Notes: generated by a model not told the origin, from the letters alone. DNA of 64,000 nucleotides from Hippophae tibetana (GCA_037013495.1 CM072806.1:31374001-31438000); one strand, 5' to 3'. Numbered from the stretch's first letter, positions 24,361-37,030 are shown. Translations and numbers: made by a program.

Positions 24361-25529
24361 CAATCTATAACTTAGCTACATATTCTATATAATTGCATGT
24401 AGTCTAACAAAATACTATTATGTTTCCCTAGACATGTTAATTATGATATGTTAAGCATAATCGGATATGCAATAAAGAAAATACAACTTTCATAGAACCC
24501 ATTTTATACTCCCCTTAAGTGTTCTGTATCAAGCTACATATATACACTACAAACTACAGTCATCAAGCCAATGCAATAAACAACATGTTCTATAGACAAA
24601 CATCACTCCCTTTTTGACACAAAAAGTCAAAGAAAACACTTTTATATGTGGGAGATCAGATATACATGATTGTTGTAATAATCATCATGATAATGCATAC
24701 AATAGATAAACAAGGTAAAGCATACATTATAACATGTCACAAACAAAAGCAAACACTAATCAACTCACAATTGCAAACCATAGAAAAAACAAATCATCCT
24801 AAGTAAACTCATAAACTTGGGTGACATTTACAACAAATAAGAAAAAATTCAATGGAGAATAAAAGAAACAAAAGGGTCCACAAATGAGATCATTGGCCAC
24901 ACAGAATATATGCCTCAAAAGCTATAATTGGCACAATTTTTGCCTAGTTTCCTCATAGAAGATCTCATTGGCAATAGTCATATCATTATTAGTTAACAAA
25001 GAAATAAATACATCAAATAGTGAGAACCATAAGTATTATCTCACACTTTTTGTAAGTAGAAGTAAGAAAGAGATGAAATGCTACTAAGATATCTATGCAT
25101 GCAAATAAGACTCAATTTTCGAGATAGAAAACAAGAGACAGGGTAAGCAACCCAAACACAAGAAAGAAAAACTAAACAAATAGCCTAGTCACCATAATGC
25201 ATACAAGACAAACAATCAATAAACAAGAAATGATCTATATGACATGCAAAAAAATAAAAGCAAAATTAGTAAGAAGAACTGAGACAAAGACTCATGTTCC
25301 AAAGCTTTTTGAAAGCACAAACATGTTTTTCAATAATAATAAAAAGTAAACATAAAGGAAGGAATCAACGAATTAAAGGAAAATTAAAATATGATAATCA
25401 AAGAAACACAAAACAGAAACAATTAAAATGTAAACATAAATGCTACAAGTAAAGAGAGAAAAGAAAGGAAAACATCATCAAACTTTGATTATCTCAGATC
25501 GATGATAAAAAATCATTTCTATTAGAGAT
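24361..25529. other. AT-rich stretch with no recognised feature
   Basis: A-rich on the plus strand, with no open frame worth reporting. It may be internal sequence of an old retroelement on the minus strand, but nothing specific can be read. Confidence 0.3.
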
Positions 25530-26119
25530 TGAGATACTAATTAAGATGATGTTCCCAAGTGCCGATCAAATCGATATTCCCAAATATTCTCAAGATGCTT
25601 TGCAAGAAATTGGTGGTCCAATGACTAGGGATAGATTTGGAAGATCAAGTTGGGTGTTAGGATTAATTTAGGAAGTATATTTTTTTTAATTAATGGTGGG
25701 ACTTTTTATGTCTTATTTATCATAAGTCTTTTTAGTCTTTTATTTTTAAGGATGGATTAGGCCCAATCCACAACTAAATAGGCCTATTATGTCCATTTCA
25801 TATAGGGTGTTTTATTTTATGGTTTCTTGCTTATAAAAAAGAGCAACTATGTAATTTTTAAGCAAGGCATATTTGATTAATAAAAGTTTATTTCAGAAAG
25901 CTTCTTGCTTTGCCTTCTTGTGTTCTTGATTGAATACTTGAATTCGACTTATCAAAAAGAGTTATCATTATTTGTGGTGTCTCAAGGTTAGCATTTTAAG
26001 GACTTTGTTTCCTTAGGGTTCTAATCTAATTATCTTCAACACGTTCTTAGCAAATCAATCGTTCTTATTCCTTTGAGTTCGTGAGTTCTTATGGTTATTC
26101 GCCAAGAGGATCCACATCA
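25530..26119 (+). repeat. 5' LTR of element E, containing a pol tail
   Basis: Starts TGAGATACTAATTAAG and ends CCACATCA. The region near 25594 encodes ALQEIGGPMTRDRFGR, corresponding to the GPMTRSR motif near the C-terminus of plant chromovirus pol. Further on come a run with CTTATAAAAAAGAGCAAC (25830-25847), likely the TATA region, and a leader. Confidence 0.8.
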
Positions 26120-26121
26120 TT

Positions 26122-26133
26122 TGGTATCAGAGC
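26122..26133 (+). promoter_or_regulatory. tRNA-iMet primer binding site of element E
   Basis: Exact TGGTATCAGAGC, two bases after the 5' LTR end. It is complementary to the 3' end of initiator methionine tRNA. Confidence 0.92.
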
Positions 26134-28334
26134 TTTAGTTATTGAAGAAATGTTATCTATCTTCATCTATATTCATTTTTAATTCTTGATTTCAAATAAA
26201 AATAGTTCATCTTGTTTTTCTTCTATCCTTTTCTACGTTCTTAAGTTACAAATCACAAAAACAAAAATTTCTTCCTTTTGAGTCTTGTATTTTCTTTCAA
26301 TTTCATTGTCGTTGTTTTCATCTTTAGATTTTGTTTCATAGTTTTCTTTGAATTCTTCATATATTTTTCTTATTCTTTATTTCTGTGTTCAGTCTATCTT
26401 TTTTCTTCAAAAATAAAAAGAAAAATAAGAAGAGGGTTGTTGTTCGCAATTTAAAAAACAATTTGATAAATCAGAGTTGCAACTTTAAACTATCATAACT
26501 TTTGACTCGGATATTAGAACGACTATTATAATATATCAAATAAAAGCTTGGTTTGATTCCTATAAGTGGAGTGGGGCTTTTTATTTTTTCTGTTCCATTT
26601 TTTACCCCAAATTCCATCGTTTAAACTATATACTCAGGGGTTAAAGTTTTGTTGCACCTTTTTGCATTGTTTTTGGTTCTTGTTCATTATGGTTGCGAAT
26701 TTTTTTTTTGTAAGTTTTCTATTATAGAAGTAGTAGTAGCAAACAAACAAAAAAAAAGAAAGCAAAAAAATGAAGAAAAGGAGAACAAAATGGTAGGTTG
26801 CTCAAGAATCTAATTCTTGTTTTCTTGTTCTTGTTGAAATTGGTTTTCCTTTATTTTATTCTAGTTTCATATATTTTATTCTTGAGAATCATCAAAATTG
26901 CTATCCAATTATAATTTAAAAAAAGGAAAAAAGGGGAAATATATTTTGGTCAAGAGTCTTTCTTTATAGTACTATTTGGACTTTCTTTTTGTCATCCTTT
27001 GCAATTAGGTTTTTCAAATTATGATTTTCAAGATTTTTAAGATCTTGAAAAGATTATTTATTGGGTCTTTGGAGTCCTATTTGGACTTTCTTTTTGTCAT
27101 CCTTTGCTTTTAAGTTTTTTAAATTCTAATTTTTGAGATTGTCACCAATAAACCCGTTACTTCTTAAGATTAGTTGAATTCTTTGATTTTGTTCACAATA
27201 TGAAATAAGGTTGGGTTGAGGTTTGAGTGGGAAAATGCAAGAAAGATAAAAAAAAAAAAAAAAGAGGTTGAAATAGTGTTAAAAAAGATAAGCCAAAATA
27301 GTGTTAAAAAAAGGAGGTTGGCATAGTGTTAAAAAAAGGAGGCCAAAATAGTGAAAAAAAAATAGAGAGGTCGAAATAGTGTTAAAAAAGAAGAAAAGTG
27401 ATAACAATCTGATTTGAGAGAAAACATATGAGGGACTGTGTGAAGAACACTACCTTTTTTATTTTATTTTATTTTATTTTACAGATTGAAAACCTGAGTA
27501 AGGAATAATTAGGAGAACCACAAGAGGTCGATTTGAGATTCATCCTTAAGATTTTTATTGTCCGATTTAAGAGGTTGAATGCTAGGTTGGATGATTTAGA
27601 ATCCTCTCCCGTTTTTATATTACATAGGAGAAGACATTGAAGACATGATTTTGACAAAGGAGATGCTGATTTCAATGTGGAACAGAGAGCATGTTATAAA
27701 TAGGACAAAAAGGTTATGGATGTACAAACAAATGGAGAAATCAAAAGTGCCAGTTTAAGTGATGATGAGATACTACTATTGGAGGATTGTTTTGATGTCA
27801 AAGTATAAGAACCTGTGCATATAGATTTACTTGTCACAAGGAGAGCCCTAAATATACAACCTAAGGATGAAGGAGATGAGGAGCACCAAGGAGAGAAAAG
27901 TGAGCAGAAAGGAGATAAAAGTGAGGGAGAGAGAGAGAGAGAGAGAGAAAATTAAGCCAAAAGAAGAGAAAAGTAAGAAACAATGTGAGAAAAGTGAGCA
28001 AATTAAAAAGATAGAAAAAAAGAATGAGTATAATTGCTAAAAAATATGAGATTAAGAGTGCAATGATGGCAAGGCAAAGTGTACTTGTACTTACGTACAA
28101 TAATGTTTATCTTTCTATTAACAATCTTAACTCATCTTTGCCTAGTTTTGTTGTATCTTTATTGCATGACTTTGAGGATTACTTTACTGAAAAGATTCCC
28201 CAAGGATTACCTCATTTGAGACGAATTGAACATTAAATAAGCTTCACACAAGGATCTACGATACGAAATTGACATGCTTACAGAGCTAAGATTTGAGGAC
28301 TAATCTTTTCAAAGAATAAGGGAATAATGGATAT
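26134..28334 (+). pseudogene. Interior of element E: remnants of gag-pol and polypurine tract
   Basis: The first 1.2 kb is a leader without frames. 27264-27396 holds about five short direct repeats with the core AAATAGTGTTAAAAAA. A polyprotein remnant with VHIDLLVTRRALNIQPKD lies near 27815, followed by a charged low-complexity stretch with a GA repeat at 27927-27950. 28024-28236 is a 70-codon open piece with SLPSFVVSLLHDFEDYF and GLPHLRRIEH, the linker just before reverse transcriptase in this lineage. After the deletion joint, DLRTNLF (near 28288) is the pol end, and the purine-rich AAAGAATAAGGGAATAATGG (28308-28329) before the LTR serves as polypurine tract. Confidence 0.75.
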
Positions 28335-28923
28335 TGAGGTACTAATTAAGTTGATGTTCCCAAGTATTGATCAAGTTGATGTTCCCAAATATTCTCAAGA
28401 TTATTTTCAAGAAATTGGTAGTCCAATGACTAGGGATAGATTTGAAATATCAAGTTGGGTGTTAGTATTAATTTAGGAAGCATTTTTTGTTTTAATTAAT
28501 GGTAGGAATTTTTATGCCTTATTTATCATAATTCTTTTGTCTTTTATTTTTAAAGATGGATTAGGCCCAATCCACAACAATTTAGGCCTATTAGACCTAT
28601 TTCATCTAGGGTTTTTTCTTTTAGGGCTTCTTGCTTATAAAAAAGAGCAACTATGTAATTTGGAGGCAAGACCATATTTGATTAATAAAAGTTTATTTCA
28701 GAATGCTTCTTGCTTTACCTTCTTGTGTTTGTGATTGAATACTTGAATTTGACTTGTCAAAGGGAGTGATAATCCTTTGTGGCGTCTCAAGGTTAGGGTT
28801 TTAAGGACTTTGTTTCCATAGAGTCTAATTTGATCATTTTCAACATGTTCTTAGCAAATTCATCATTCCTATTCCTTTGAGTTCATGGATTCCTATGGTT
28901 TTTCACCTATAGGTTCGACATCA
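28335..28923 (+). repeat. 3' LTR of element E
   Basis: Starts TGAGGTACTAATTAAG and ends CGACATCA. Collinear with the 5' LTR with many substitutions, so the insertion is not recent. It also carries the pol-tail coding motif. Confidence 0.8.
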
Positions 28924-29253
28924 ATTTCTCTATGTTAGTTTAATTACGGATGCTTTAATATTACCCATAATCACATAGTATTTAAAGTTTACATTTTTGC
29001 ATGATACACACACCAATGGGGATTATAAGCATATAGTTGGCATCGATCTATAGGTTGTGTTTGTGCATTAGGTACATTTTTGTAATTGTGGGTACTTTTG
29101 AAAAATTACTTGGAAAAATTTCAACCAAAATGGTTAATTTTTATAGCTTACTAAATTTCTCATCTAATACTTGGTGAAATAGCAGTGAGAAGCATGGGGA
29201 GAAATTCGACCATTATCCTCACTATGATGACTATTGTCCTTATCGAGGTGGTG
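28924..29253. other. Spacer with no recognised feature
   Basis: AT-rich, with no frame or repeat that I can identify. It ends at the start of a family A LTR. Confidence 0.3.
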
Positions 29254-32200
29254 TGATTAGTGCTCAAAAAGTACTAAAATTACCATGATTTTATGCAAGT
29301 TAATTGATTAAAAATATATATATATTTATATGATTTTATCATATATTTATATAAATCTATCTTTTCGCAATCACGGGTATTTTTATTGTTTTTAAGGTAT
29401 TTTCGCTTAAAAAGTAACTTAAAGACTCAAAGAAAAATACCGGAGGTAATACATTGCAAATATATTCATAAATTAAATGAGGAAAGGTCAAAAATGTCAA
29501 AAAAGAGGAAATTGCACACGCAGACACGCCGAGCAACGCGTGCGCCACACAAGCACAACGTTCAGTACACGCGTGCAGCACCCTCAGTCCACGCACCTGC
29601 TCTCCATTCTATGCCCGCCCGTACCCAGCCCACGTGCTCATATGCCCATCAACACCTTGATGAGCGAAAACTAGCATCACCGATTCTTGCCAATACTTTG
29701 GTTTTAATATTTGTAAAACTCTCGCAAGTGCACGAATCATTTCGTATAAAATGATAAGTATACTCCTAAGGTCGATCTAAGGATGGAATGTATGTGGTTT
29801 TTAATTTATTATTCAAACTTTTAAAAACGAAATTAAATCCTAAACTTCTTGTCACGATATTTTAGGTTTTGTGTTTTTAATCTAATTACATAAAAATAAA
29901 CATAGATTCAATAAACATTTATGCAAATTTTATCATTTATAATGGTGGAGTATTTATGGATATAATAACTAAGTTAATTATGCTTGCTCATATTATTTTT
30001 GTTATTAAAGATATGAATTTATATTTATTGATTCTCCCTTTTTTGTATGAATACCACCTTTGGTGGGGTTAGATATTATTTGTTAACTAAACAAATCAAT
30101 TAACACCTATAGGTGGGGTTGATAACTAATTTGCTTAATTAAATTAATTCCTTTTTCTAAGAGATTGAAAATGAACCATTTAAATGCCACCTTTGGTGGG
30201 GTTAGACATTTTAAACTTTAGTCAAGGTGTCCAAATTAAACCTAAGAATTTAGTTATCCGAGTACTAACTTTCAAGTTTTAAAACCACTACTGAAAACAT
30301 GTTGTCAATACATTTTCAGATAATAATTCTTATAAAAAATTTTGAAATAGAGCTTCACTCTAACTACCGGGCGATTGTACCAACAAATAAAAGAGCACTA
30401 CTCTAAATCAGACCGGATAACTAAACCTTAAAATCTAATTTTTAGATTTATGTTTGTAATGAAAAATAATATATTTCTCTCTAACATTCTTAATATAAAA
30501 TCTTGAATAAAAATAAAATCAATTCATTTTAGAGATTTTCACCTATTTAATATTTCGCAAGCATAACAACGTTATTATTACATCATGTTTACTAATAGCC
30601 AGCAGAGTTAAATTTAATCACAGACAAATTAAATATAATATGTAAGAATAAAGCATAAAAAAACTGTAAAGAAAATAAAATCCTTACAGAACTTCGATGC
30701 TATTCCCGTTGCTGGAAAACCTCCAAGCGGAATTTGCACTCCCATTTATTGAATCAAAAAGCTAATAAATTACAAAAACATAACTAGTTCTTCCCAAAAA
30801 GGGAAGAACTCTAAAACTAAGAGAAATTAACTAAGAAAAGCTAAAAACTAAAGAAAACTAAAAAATCTAAGAAAAGAGATAAAGAAAGAGAGAAGAGAAT
30901 GTGTTTTGAGGTGTGTTTAGAAGTGAAGAGAATGGGGGTATTTATAGGTGAGGATAGGGAGAAAAAGTGAGTGAAAAAATGTTAAAAAATTGTGAAAACG
31001 TGGAGTGCAATTACTGAGGTCATTGATGACGTTAGCATGACGTCATGGGGGCGAATGTGCGCGAAAATGCGGCGAAATGGGCATCAGCGCGCGCAGAGGG
31101 CAGCTGGGCGCGCAGGGGCTCGCGTGTAAGGAGGAGCAAAGAGTTCGGAACTGGGATTGGGCATGCGCTGATGCGCGCGGACGTGTGGCGCTGCGCGCAC
31201 GGAGCTCGGCGCGGCTGGGCAGCGCGGCGGCACAATTTTCTCCTTTTTGACATTTTTGACCCATTTTGTCCAATTTTTCCATATTTGTTGACCTTTCCCC
31301 ATTTATTTATTAATATATTTGTGATATATTGCTTCCAGTATTCCTCTATGAGTCTTTAAGTTACGTTTTTAAGCCAAAATACCTGAAAAACAATAAAAAT
31401 ACCCGTGATTCCGAAAAAGACAAATTTATATAAATATATGATAAAACATATAAATATATATATTTTTAATCAATTAATGTGCATAAAATCATGGTAATTT
31501 TAGTTCTTTTTGAGCACTCATCACACCTAGTTCGTGCGCGCCAGCATCCATCTGTGCTCAGTCCGCGGGTGCGTCTACGCCCATCTGCCCCAATCCATGC
31601 GCACCGCCGCACCCCACGTCAGTATGACATCATCAATGATTTCATCATTCACTACTCCACGTTTTCACCATTTTTAATCATTTTTTCACCCACTTTTTCT
31701 TGCTCTCCTCACCTATAAATACCCACATTCTCTTCATAACAAAACACATCTTCTTCTCTCTTTCTTTCTCTCCTTTCTTAGTTTTTAGTTTTTCTTAGTT
31801 TTTTAGTTTTTCCTTAGTTAGTTTTTCTTAGTTTTACAGTTCTTCTCTTTTTGAGAAGAACTAATTATGTTTTTGTAATTTATTTGTTTTTTGATTCAAT
31901 AAATGGGAGTGTAAATTCCGTTTGGAGGTTTTCCAGCAATAGGAATAACATCATAGTACTGTAAGGATTTTATTATCTTTACAATTATTTTTTATGTTTT
32001 ATTCTTACATATTATATTTAATTTGTTTGTGATTAAATTTAACTTTGCTGTCTATTTATAAACATGGTATAATAATAACGTTGTTATGCTTGCATAATAT
32101 TAAATAGGTAAAAATCTATAAAATGAATTGATTTTGTTTTTATTCAAGATTTTATATTAAGAATGTTAGAGAGAAATATATTATTTTTCATTACAAACTT

Positions 32201-32982
32201 AAATCTAAAAATTAGATTTTAAGGTTTAGTTATCCATTCTGATTTGTATTTGTTGGTACAATCGCCCGGTAGTTAGAGTGAAGCTCTATTTCAAAAGTTT
32301 TTATAAGAATTATTATCTAAAAATGTATTGACAACATGTTTTTAGTAGTGGTTTTAAAACTTGAAAGTTAGTATTCGGATAACTAAATTCTTAGGTTTAA
32401 TTTGGACACCTTGACTAAAGTTTAAAATGTCTAACCCCACCAAAGGTGGCATTTAAATGGTTCATTTTCAATCTCTTAGAAAAAGGAATTAATTTAATTA
32501 AGCAAATTAGTTATTAACCCCACCCATAAGTGTTAATTGATTTGTTTAGTTAACAAAGAATATCTAACCCCACCAAAGGTGGTATTCATATGAAAAAGAG
32601 AGAATCAATAAATATCAATTTATATATTTAATAACCTAAATAATATGAGCAAGCATTATTAACTTAGTTATTATATCCATATATACTCCACTATTATGAA
32701 TGATAAAATTTTCATAAATGTTTATTGAATCTGTATCTATGTTTATTTTTATGTTCTTAGATTAGAAATACAAAAACCCAAAATATCGTGACAGGATGTT
32801 TAGGATTTAATTTTGTTTTTAAAAATTTGAATAATAAATTAAAAACCACATATATTCCTTCCTTAGATTGACCTTGGGAGGATACTTATCATTTTTTATG
32901 AAATGATTCGTACACTTGCGAGAGTTTTATAAATATAAAACCAAAGTATTGGCAGGATCGGTGATGCCGGTTTTTCTCATCA
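29254..32982 (+). repeat. Family A solo LTR (outer), split by an inverted solo LTR
   Basis: The first part, 29254-29657, begins TGATTAGTGCTCAAAAAG, includes the ATCACGGGTATTTTTATTG block and enters the GC-rich segment. The second part, 31529-32982, completes the GC-rich segment and runs through the TATA region (CCTATAAATACCC near 31712) and the LTR body to the end at CTCATCA. Flanks are TGGTG (29249-29253) and TGGTC (32983-32987), a target duplication with one change. Without the insert it is about 1.86 kb. There is no primer site or polypurine tract next to it, so it is a solo LTR. Confidence 0.88.
29658..31523 (-). repeat. Family A solo LTR (inner, inverted) with perfect target duplication
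   Basis: A complete LTR in reverse orientation: TGATGAGCG at 29658 is the inverse of the 3' end, and TTTTTGAGCACTCATCA ends at 31523 as the inverse of the 5' end. The target duplication CACCT lies at 29653-29657 and 31524-31528, inside the GC-rich part of the outer LTR. Length 1866. Its own GC-rich block is at about 31045-31235. Confidence 0.93.
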
Positions 32983-33324
32983 TGGTCTATGAGGGCCATT
33001 GTAGCTCAAAGATTTTCTATAAACACCCCACAATTGTATTGTTCAATTTAATTAGAAAATGTGGGAACAATTTGGTAGTTTGCAAACACAGGTTTTTAAG
33101 TGAAAAGTTTTTATTTTATTTCATATCAATAATACATTGAGTGTGGTTTTATATTGTTGATACATTGAGTGATCAAAAATTGTTTTCAAATTGGTTAATT
33201 TAAAATATTATTAACACTAAGACATGGTTTGCATCTAGGAACATAAGCATACATATGTGATTGCCTTTACCCTACTATCACATACTCAGTAGTAGGTGAT
33301 TTTACCACATCACATGGTGGTGGG
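32983..33324. other. Spacer with no recognised feature
   Basis: AT-rich, between two solo LTR insertions. Nothing readable. Confidence 0.3.
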
Positions 33325-36294
33325 TGATGGCTCTATGAAAGTTGAGTCATCATAGTACTTTTTTAGCTTAGTATTTATTTGTTTTATTCAATGAGTAGTA
33401 TTTTTTGGCTTTGAAAATATATTTTTTAGAAATTTCCTAGAATATTTTGAAATTTTATGAATTTTTTAATGAATTTCTAATGTAGGACCAATGAGAACAC
33501 ACCATGTGGATGCCACGTAAGTTGGGAAGTTGACCAAGTGTCACTACATGGATACCAAGCAACCAAAGATTTCCAATTAGAGTGCACTATGTGTACCAAG
33601 TGATGTAGGCCTCACTACATGTTGACATGGTATTCGTTCCTAGTTTTGTCGTGTGGTTAACGGGCATGTCACGCATCATCACATGATTCATCCATTCTTT
33701 CCACCTGGTGCCACACAATAATATCTATGAATCATGGTGTGCCATATGATACTAAATTGGTGCGCTTTAACCATGAACAGTCCACCCCACCACGCCTTGC
33801 CTGCTAATTTTTCCAATGATTTCCCCGTGCCATTGATGAGTGCTTAAAAAGCACTAAAATTACCATGATTTAATGTACTTTAATTGATTAAATAGATTTA
33901 TATTTGTATGATTTTATCATATTTTTATATAAATTTGTCTTTTCGGAATCACGGGTATTTTTATTGTTTTCAAGTATTTTTGTTCAAAAATAATTGAAAG
34001 ACTTGAAAAAAAATATAGGAGCACTAGCACCCATCCTACCGTGTGCCAAAACATATCCCACACGCAGTACTAGCACCCATCCTATCAATAATCTCACCCA
34101 TCCAAGCGTGCTAGTGCACCCACATGTGTGCCAGCCTGTCCAAACGCATCCAAGACAAATTTTTGAGATATTTTTCCTACTATTTAAGCTTTTTCCTCAC
34201 CTATAAAAGGATCCTCTCCCCTATTGTAAAAATCATGGCTCAGAATCCCTCACGATCCCTAAAACTTTCTCTCTCTAGAAAGTTTTCTTATTTTTAAAGT
34301 TCTTCTTTTTTTGAGAAGAACTAATTATGCTTTTGTAAATTTCTAGTTTTTGATTCAATAAACGAAAATGCAATTCCATTTGGAGGTTTTCCAGAAATGA
34401 AATTAGCATCAAAGTTCTGTAAGGATTCTTTTGAAGTATAAATTTAAAATGAATTCTTTATAGTTATTTTTATGTTTTATTCTTATATGATATATTTAAC
34501 TTTTCTGTGATTATATTTAACATGATTGGCTATTTGTAAATATAATATAATAATAACGATGCTTGCAAAATATATTAAATAGGTAAAATATTTCTATAAA
34601 ATAAATTGATTTTTTTATTCAAGATTTTATATTACGAATGTTAGAGATAAATATATTGGTTTTCATTACAAACCTGAAATTTGAAAATTAGATTTTAAGG
34701 TTTAATTATTCGATCTGATTTAGAGTAGTGCCATTTTATTTGTTGGAAAAATCATCCGGTAGTTAGAGTAAAGCTCTATTTCAAAAAAAAATTATAAGGA
34801 CTATTATTCGAAAATGTATTCACAACATATTTTCATTAATGATTTTCAAACTTGAAAGTTAGTACTCAGATAATTAAATTCTTAGTTTAATTTCGACACC
34901 TTGAATAAAGTTAAAATATCTAACCTCATCAAAGGTGGCATTTAAATGATTTATTTTTAATCACTTAGAAAACAAAATGAATTAATTTAATTAACCAAAT
35001 TAATTATTGACCCTACCCATAGATGTTAATTGATTTGTTTAATTAACAAATAATATCTAACCCCACCAAATGTGGTATTTATATAAAAAATAGAGAATCA
35101 ATAAATATCAATTTATATCTTTAATAACCTAAATAATATGAGCAAGCATAATTAAATTAATTTTTATATCAATAAATACTCCATTGTTATGAATGATAAA
35201 AAAATTCATAATTTTTTATTGAATATATCTATATTTTTTTATGTTATCAGATTAGGAAACACACAAAAAATCAAAATATATATAATGATATGATGTTTAG
35301 GATTTAATTTCATTTTTAAGAGTTTGAATAATAAATTAAAAACCACATATATTCCTTTTTTAGATCGACCTTGAGAGTATACTTTTCATTTTCTATAAAA
35401 TAATTCATGCACTTGCTTGAGTTTTATAAATATAAAACCAAAGTATTTACAAAATCGTTATTGCTAACCCAATATCGATTTTGTTCATCAACCATGTGTT
35501 GTATTCCTATTGCCCAGCGCTATTAAGTTTTCCTTTTTCATCTCAACCCTTAATTTGAAGTTGATACAATTTTTTAGATTCCATTTGAGCCTAAATGAAC
35601 CCCATAATTTCCTCCCAAAACCCTAATGAGTAGAAAATTGCCAATTTTTTATTAGTTTTTGTAGCCAATAAGAGAGATAAATACATAAAAATTCAAAAGG
35701 AGATGCAATTTAGTTTTTGGTGCTACAATTAAAGTGATTGATTATATTTATTCTTCTTCTCCTTTCTTTATCAATTTTTATGTCTTTATATATGAAAAAT
35801 ATGAGCTTTATGAACAAAATTATGTCTAGCTAATTTATTAATCTAGGGGCCTTATGCACCCAATATTTTACATATGATGATATAATTAACATAAGAGTGT
35901 GATTAGGTTAATTACTATATGGTGTGTAGTTTACTTGAGAGAGGAATACATGCTAGGTTGGATTCAATTGATCATGTAATTAATTGATAATTATATTTGG
36001 GAGATTTTAGCATGTTTAAAAAATTAAGGGATTAAGTATTCCTAGATATTTTCTCATATATCTTCTTAGCTTCCGATTCTAAGTTAATTAATTATTGCTA
36101 TTTATTTTTAATTCTTTTAATTTTACTTTCTTAAAACACAACAAAAAGAGTAAAAGAATTTATCCTTTTGTTTCTTGTTTTAAAAATTAGTTTATAATAA
36201 CATAATCTCTTTGGCAATGATCTTTTCTTATCATTATATAATGTGTTGTGATATGTATACTTGTATATTCATTATACATAATTCATGTTGATTA
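33325..36294 (+). repeat. Family B LTR, plus strand, split by a family A solo LTR
   Basis: Begins TGATGGCTCTATGAAAG, matching the terminus of the B LTR at 44080 read on the other strand. It is interrupted at 33834-35490 and continues with blocks found inverted at 42560-43300 (for example GGATTCAATTGATCA near 35958 and AAGTATTCCTAGATATTTTC near 36034). It ends GTTGATTA at about 36294. No convincing target duplication is left. Confidence 0.7.
33834..35490 (+). repeat. Family A solo LTR nested in family B LTR
   Basis: TGATGAGTGCTTAAAAAGC at 33834 to TGTTCATCA at 35490. Flanks are GCCAT (33829-33833) and ACCAT (35491-35495), a target duplication with one difference. It is shorter (1657 bases) and more eroded than other A copies. 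Its normally GC-rich block is AT-richer and has lost most CpG sites. Confidence 0.88.
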
Positions 36295-37030
36295 ATGGAG
36301 CTCTAGAAGAGAGCTCAATTCACTTTGGATAGCAGTTGTAGTGGAGAACATAAAGGAAGCAACTGAGTCATAGTTGAGCATGGGGCTCCAACTAGTAAAG
36401 GTATTAGCATATACTATGTTAGGTTATAAACTATTGATTTTCATTTATTAGTGGATTACTTGCTATCAAGTGGTTTCCTTAAGCAACTCATGATGTTACC
36501 ACATAGGTGTGGATCCTATAAGACCTTACAATGTTATATTACATTGTTTGTATTGTTGTATGTTATGTTAGTATAATCAAAACTAATTCCAATTATGTTC
36601 TTATAATTAGAACTAATTCCAAATATGTTCTTACATAGGAGGATCTGATTATGATTGGAAAGCCTTTCTTTTCTTTACTAGTCTACTATCTATTATATGT
36701 TGTCTCAATGATGTTTGATAGCTATTGATTATTTTTATGTGACATTAGTTGGTTCTTTCTTTCATTCTTTTTATCTGCATTTTTATTTACCTTGTTGTTT
36801 TCTTCTATTGCATTTGAGAGTTGGGTGATTCTTAAGGTATTTGTATCACCTTGCCTTGGTTATGCATCATGTTCTAGACTCTTTCAAGTACCAATATGTA
36901 ACTCTTGGTTCTCATTTATCTGAACAAATGGAGTACTTATGTTGTCTTTTGGTTTGAAATTGGAGAAAATTTGAAAAAGTTAGCTTCATATTGACGAGTC
37001 GGTGGGATTTTATAAAAAAGGTTTTTGAAC
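36295..37030 (+). repeat. Dispersed repeat D, copy 2, left part
   Basis: Shares the GATGTTACCACATAGG block and following wording with 20984-21540. It resumes at 44081 after the inserted B element and unidentified sequence. Confidence 0.4.

Larger units (their letters stand above)
25530..28923 (+). mobile_element. Element E: deletion derivative of a chromovirus (Ty3/Gypsy)
   Basis: Two direct LTRs of nearly equal length (25530-26119 and 28335-28923) flank a 2.2 kb interior with a tRNA-iMet primer site and remnants of gag-pol only. The sequence jumps from the N-terminus of reverse transcriptase (ending near 28236) to the last residues of pol (near 28290), so protease, most of reverse transcriptase, RNase H and integrase are deleted. 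ATTTC occurs at 25515-25519 and immediately after the element at 28924-28928. If it is the target duplication, the left end carries ten extra bases. It would depend on another element for movement. Confidence 0.75.

Noticed and set aside
24361..25529. Possible host gene in the A-rich stretch between repeats
   Set aside because: No frame longer than background, no splice-consistent coding segments and no recognisable motif.
27861..28100. A 79-codon minus-strand frame with leucine- and phenylalanine-rich sequence
   Set aside because: It is the antisense shadow of the GA- and lysine/glutamate-rich linker of the element E polyprotein remnant.
31032..31359. Several overlapping open frames of 65-104 codons on both strands in the GC-rich block, and similar ones at 61470-61865 and 29357-29754
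   Set aside because: They lie inside family A LTRs, arise because the GC-rich block lacks stop codons, overlap in all frames and are not conserved as protein among copies.
33320..36299. A target duplication for the family B LTR at 33325-36294
   Set aside because: The bases flanking the two apparent ends (GTGGG and ATGGA) do not match, and shifting the boundary by a few bases did not help.
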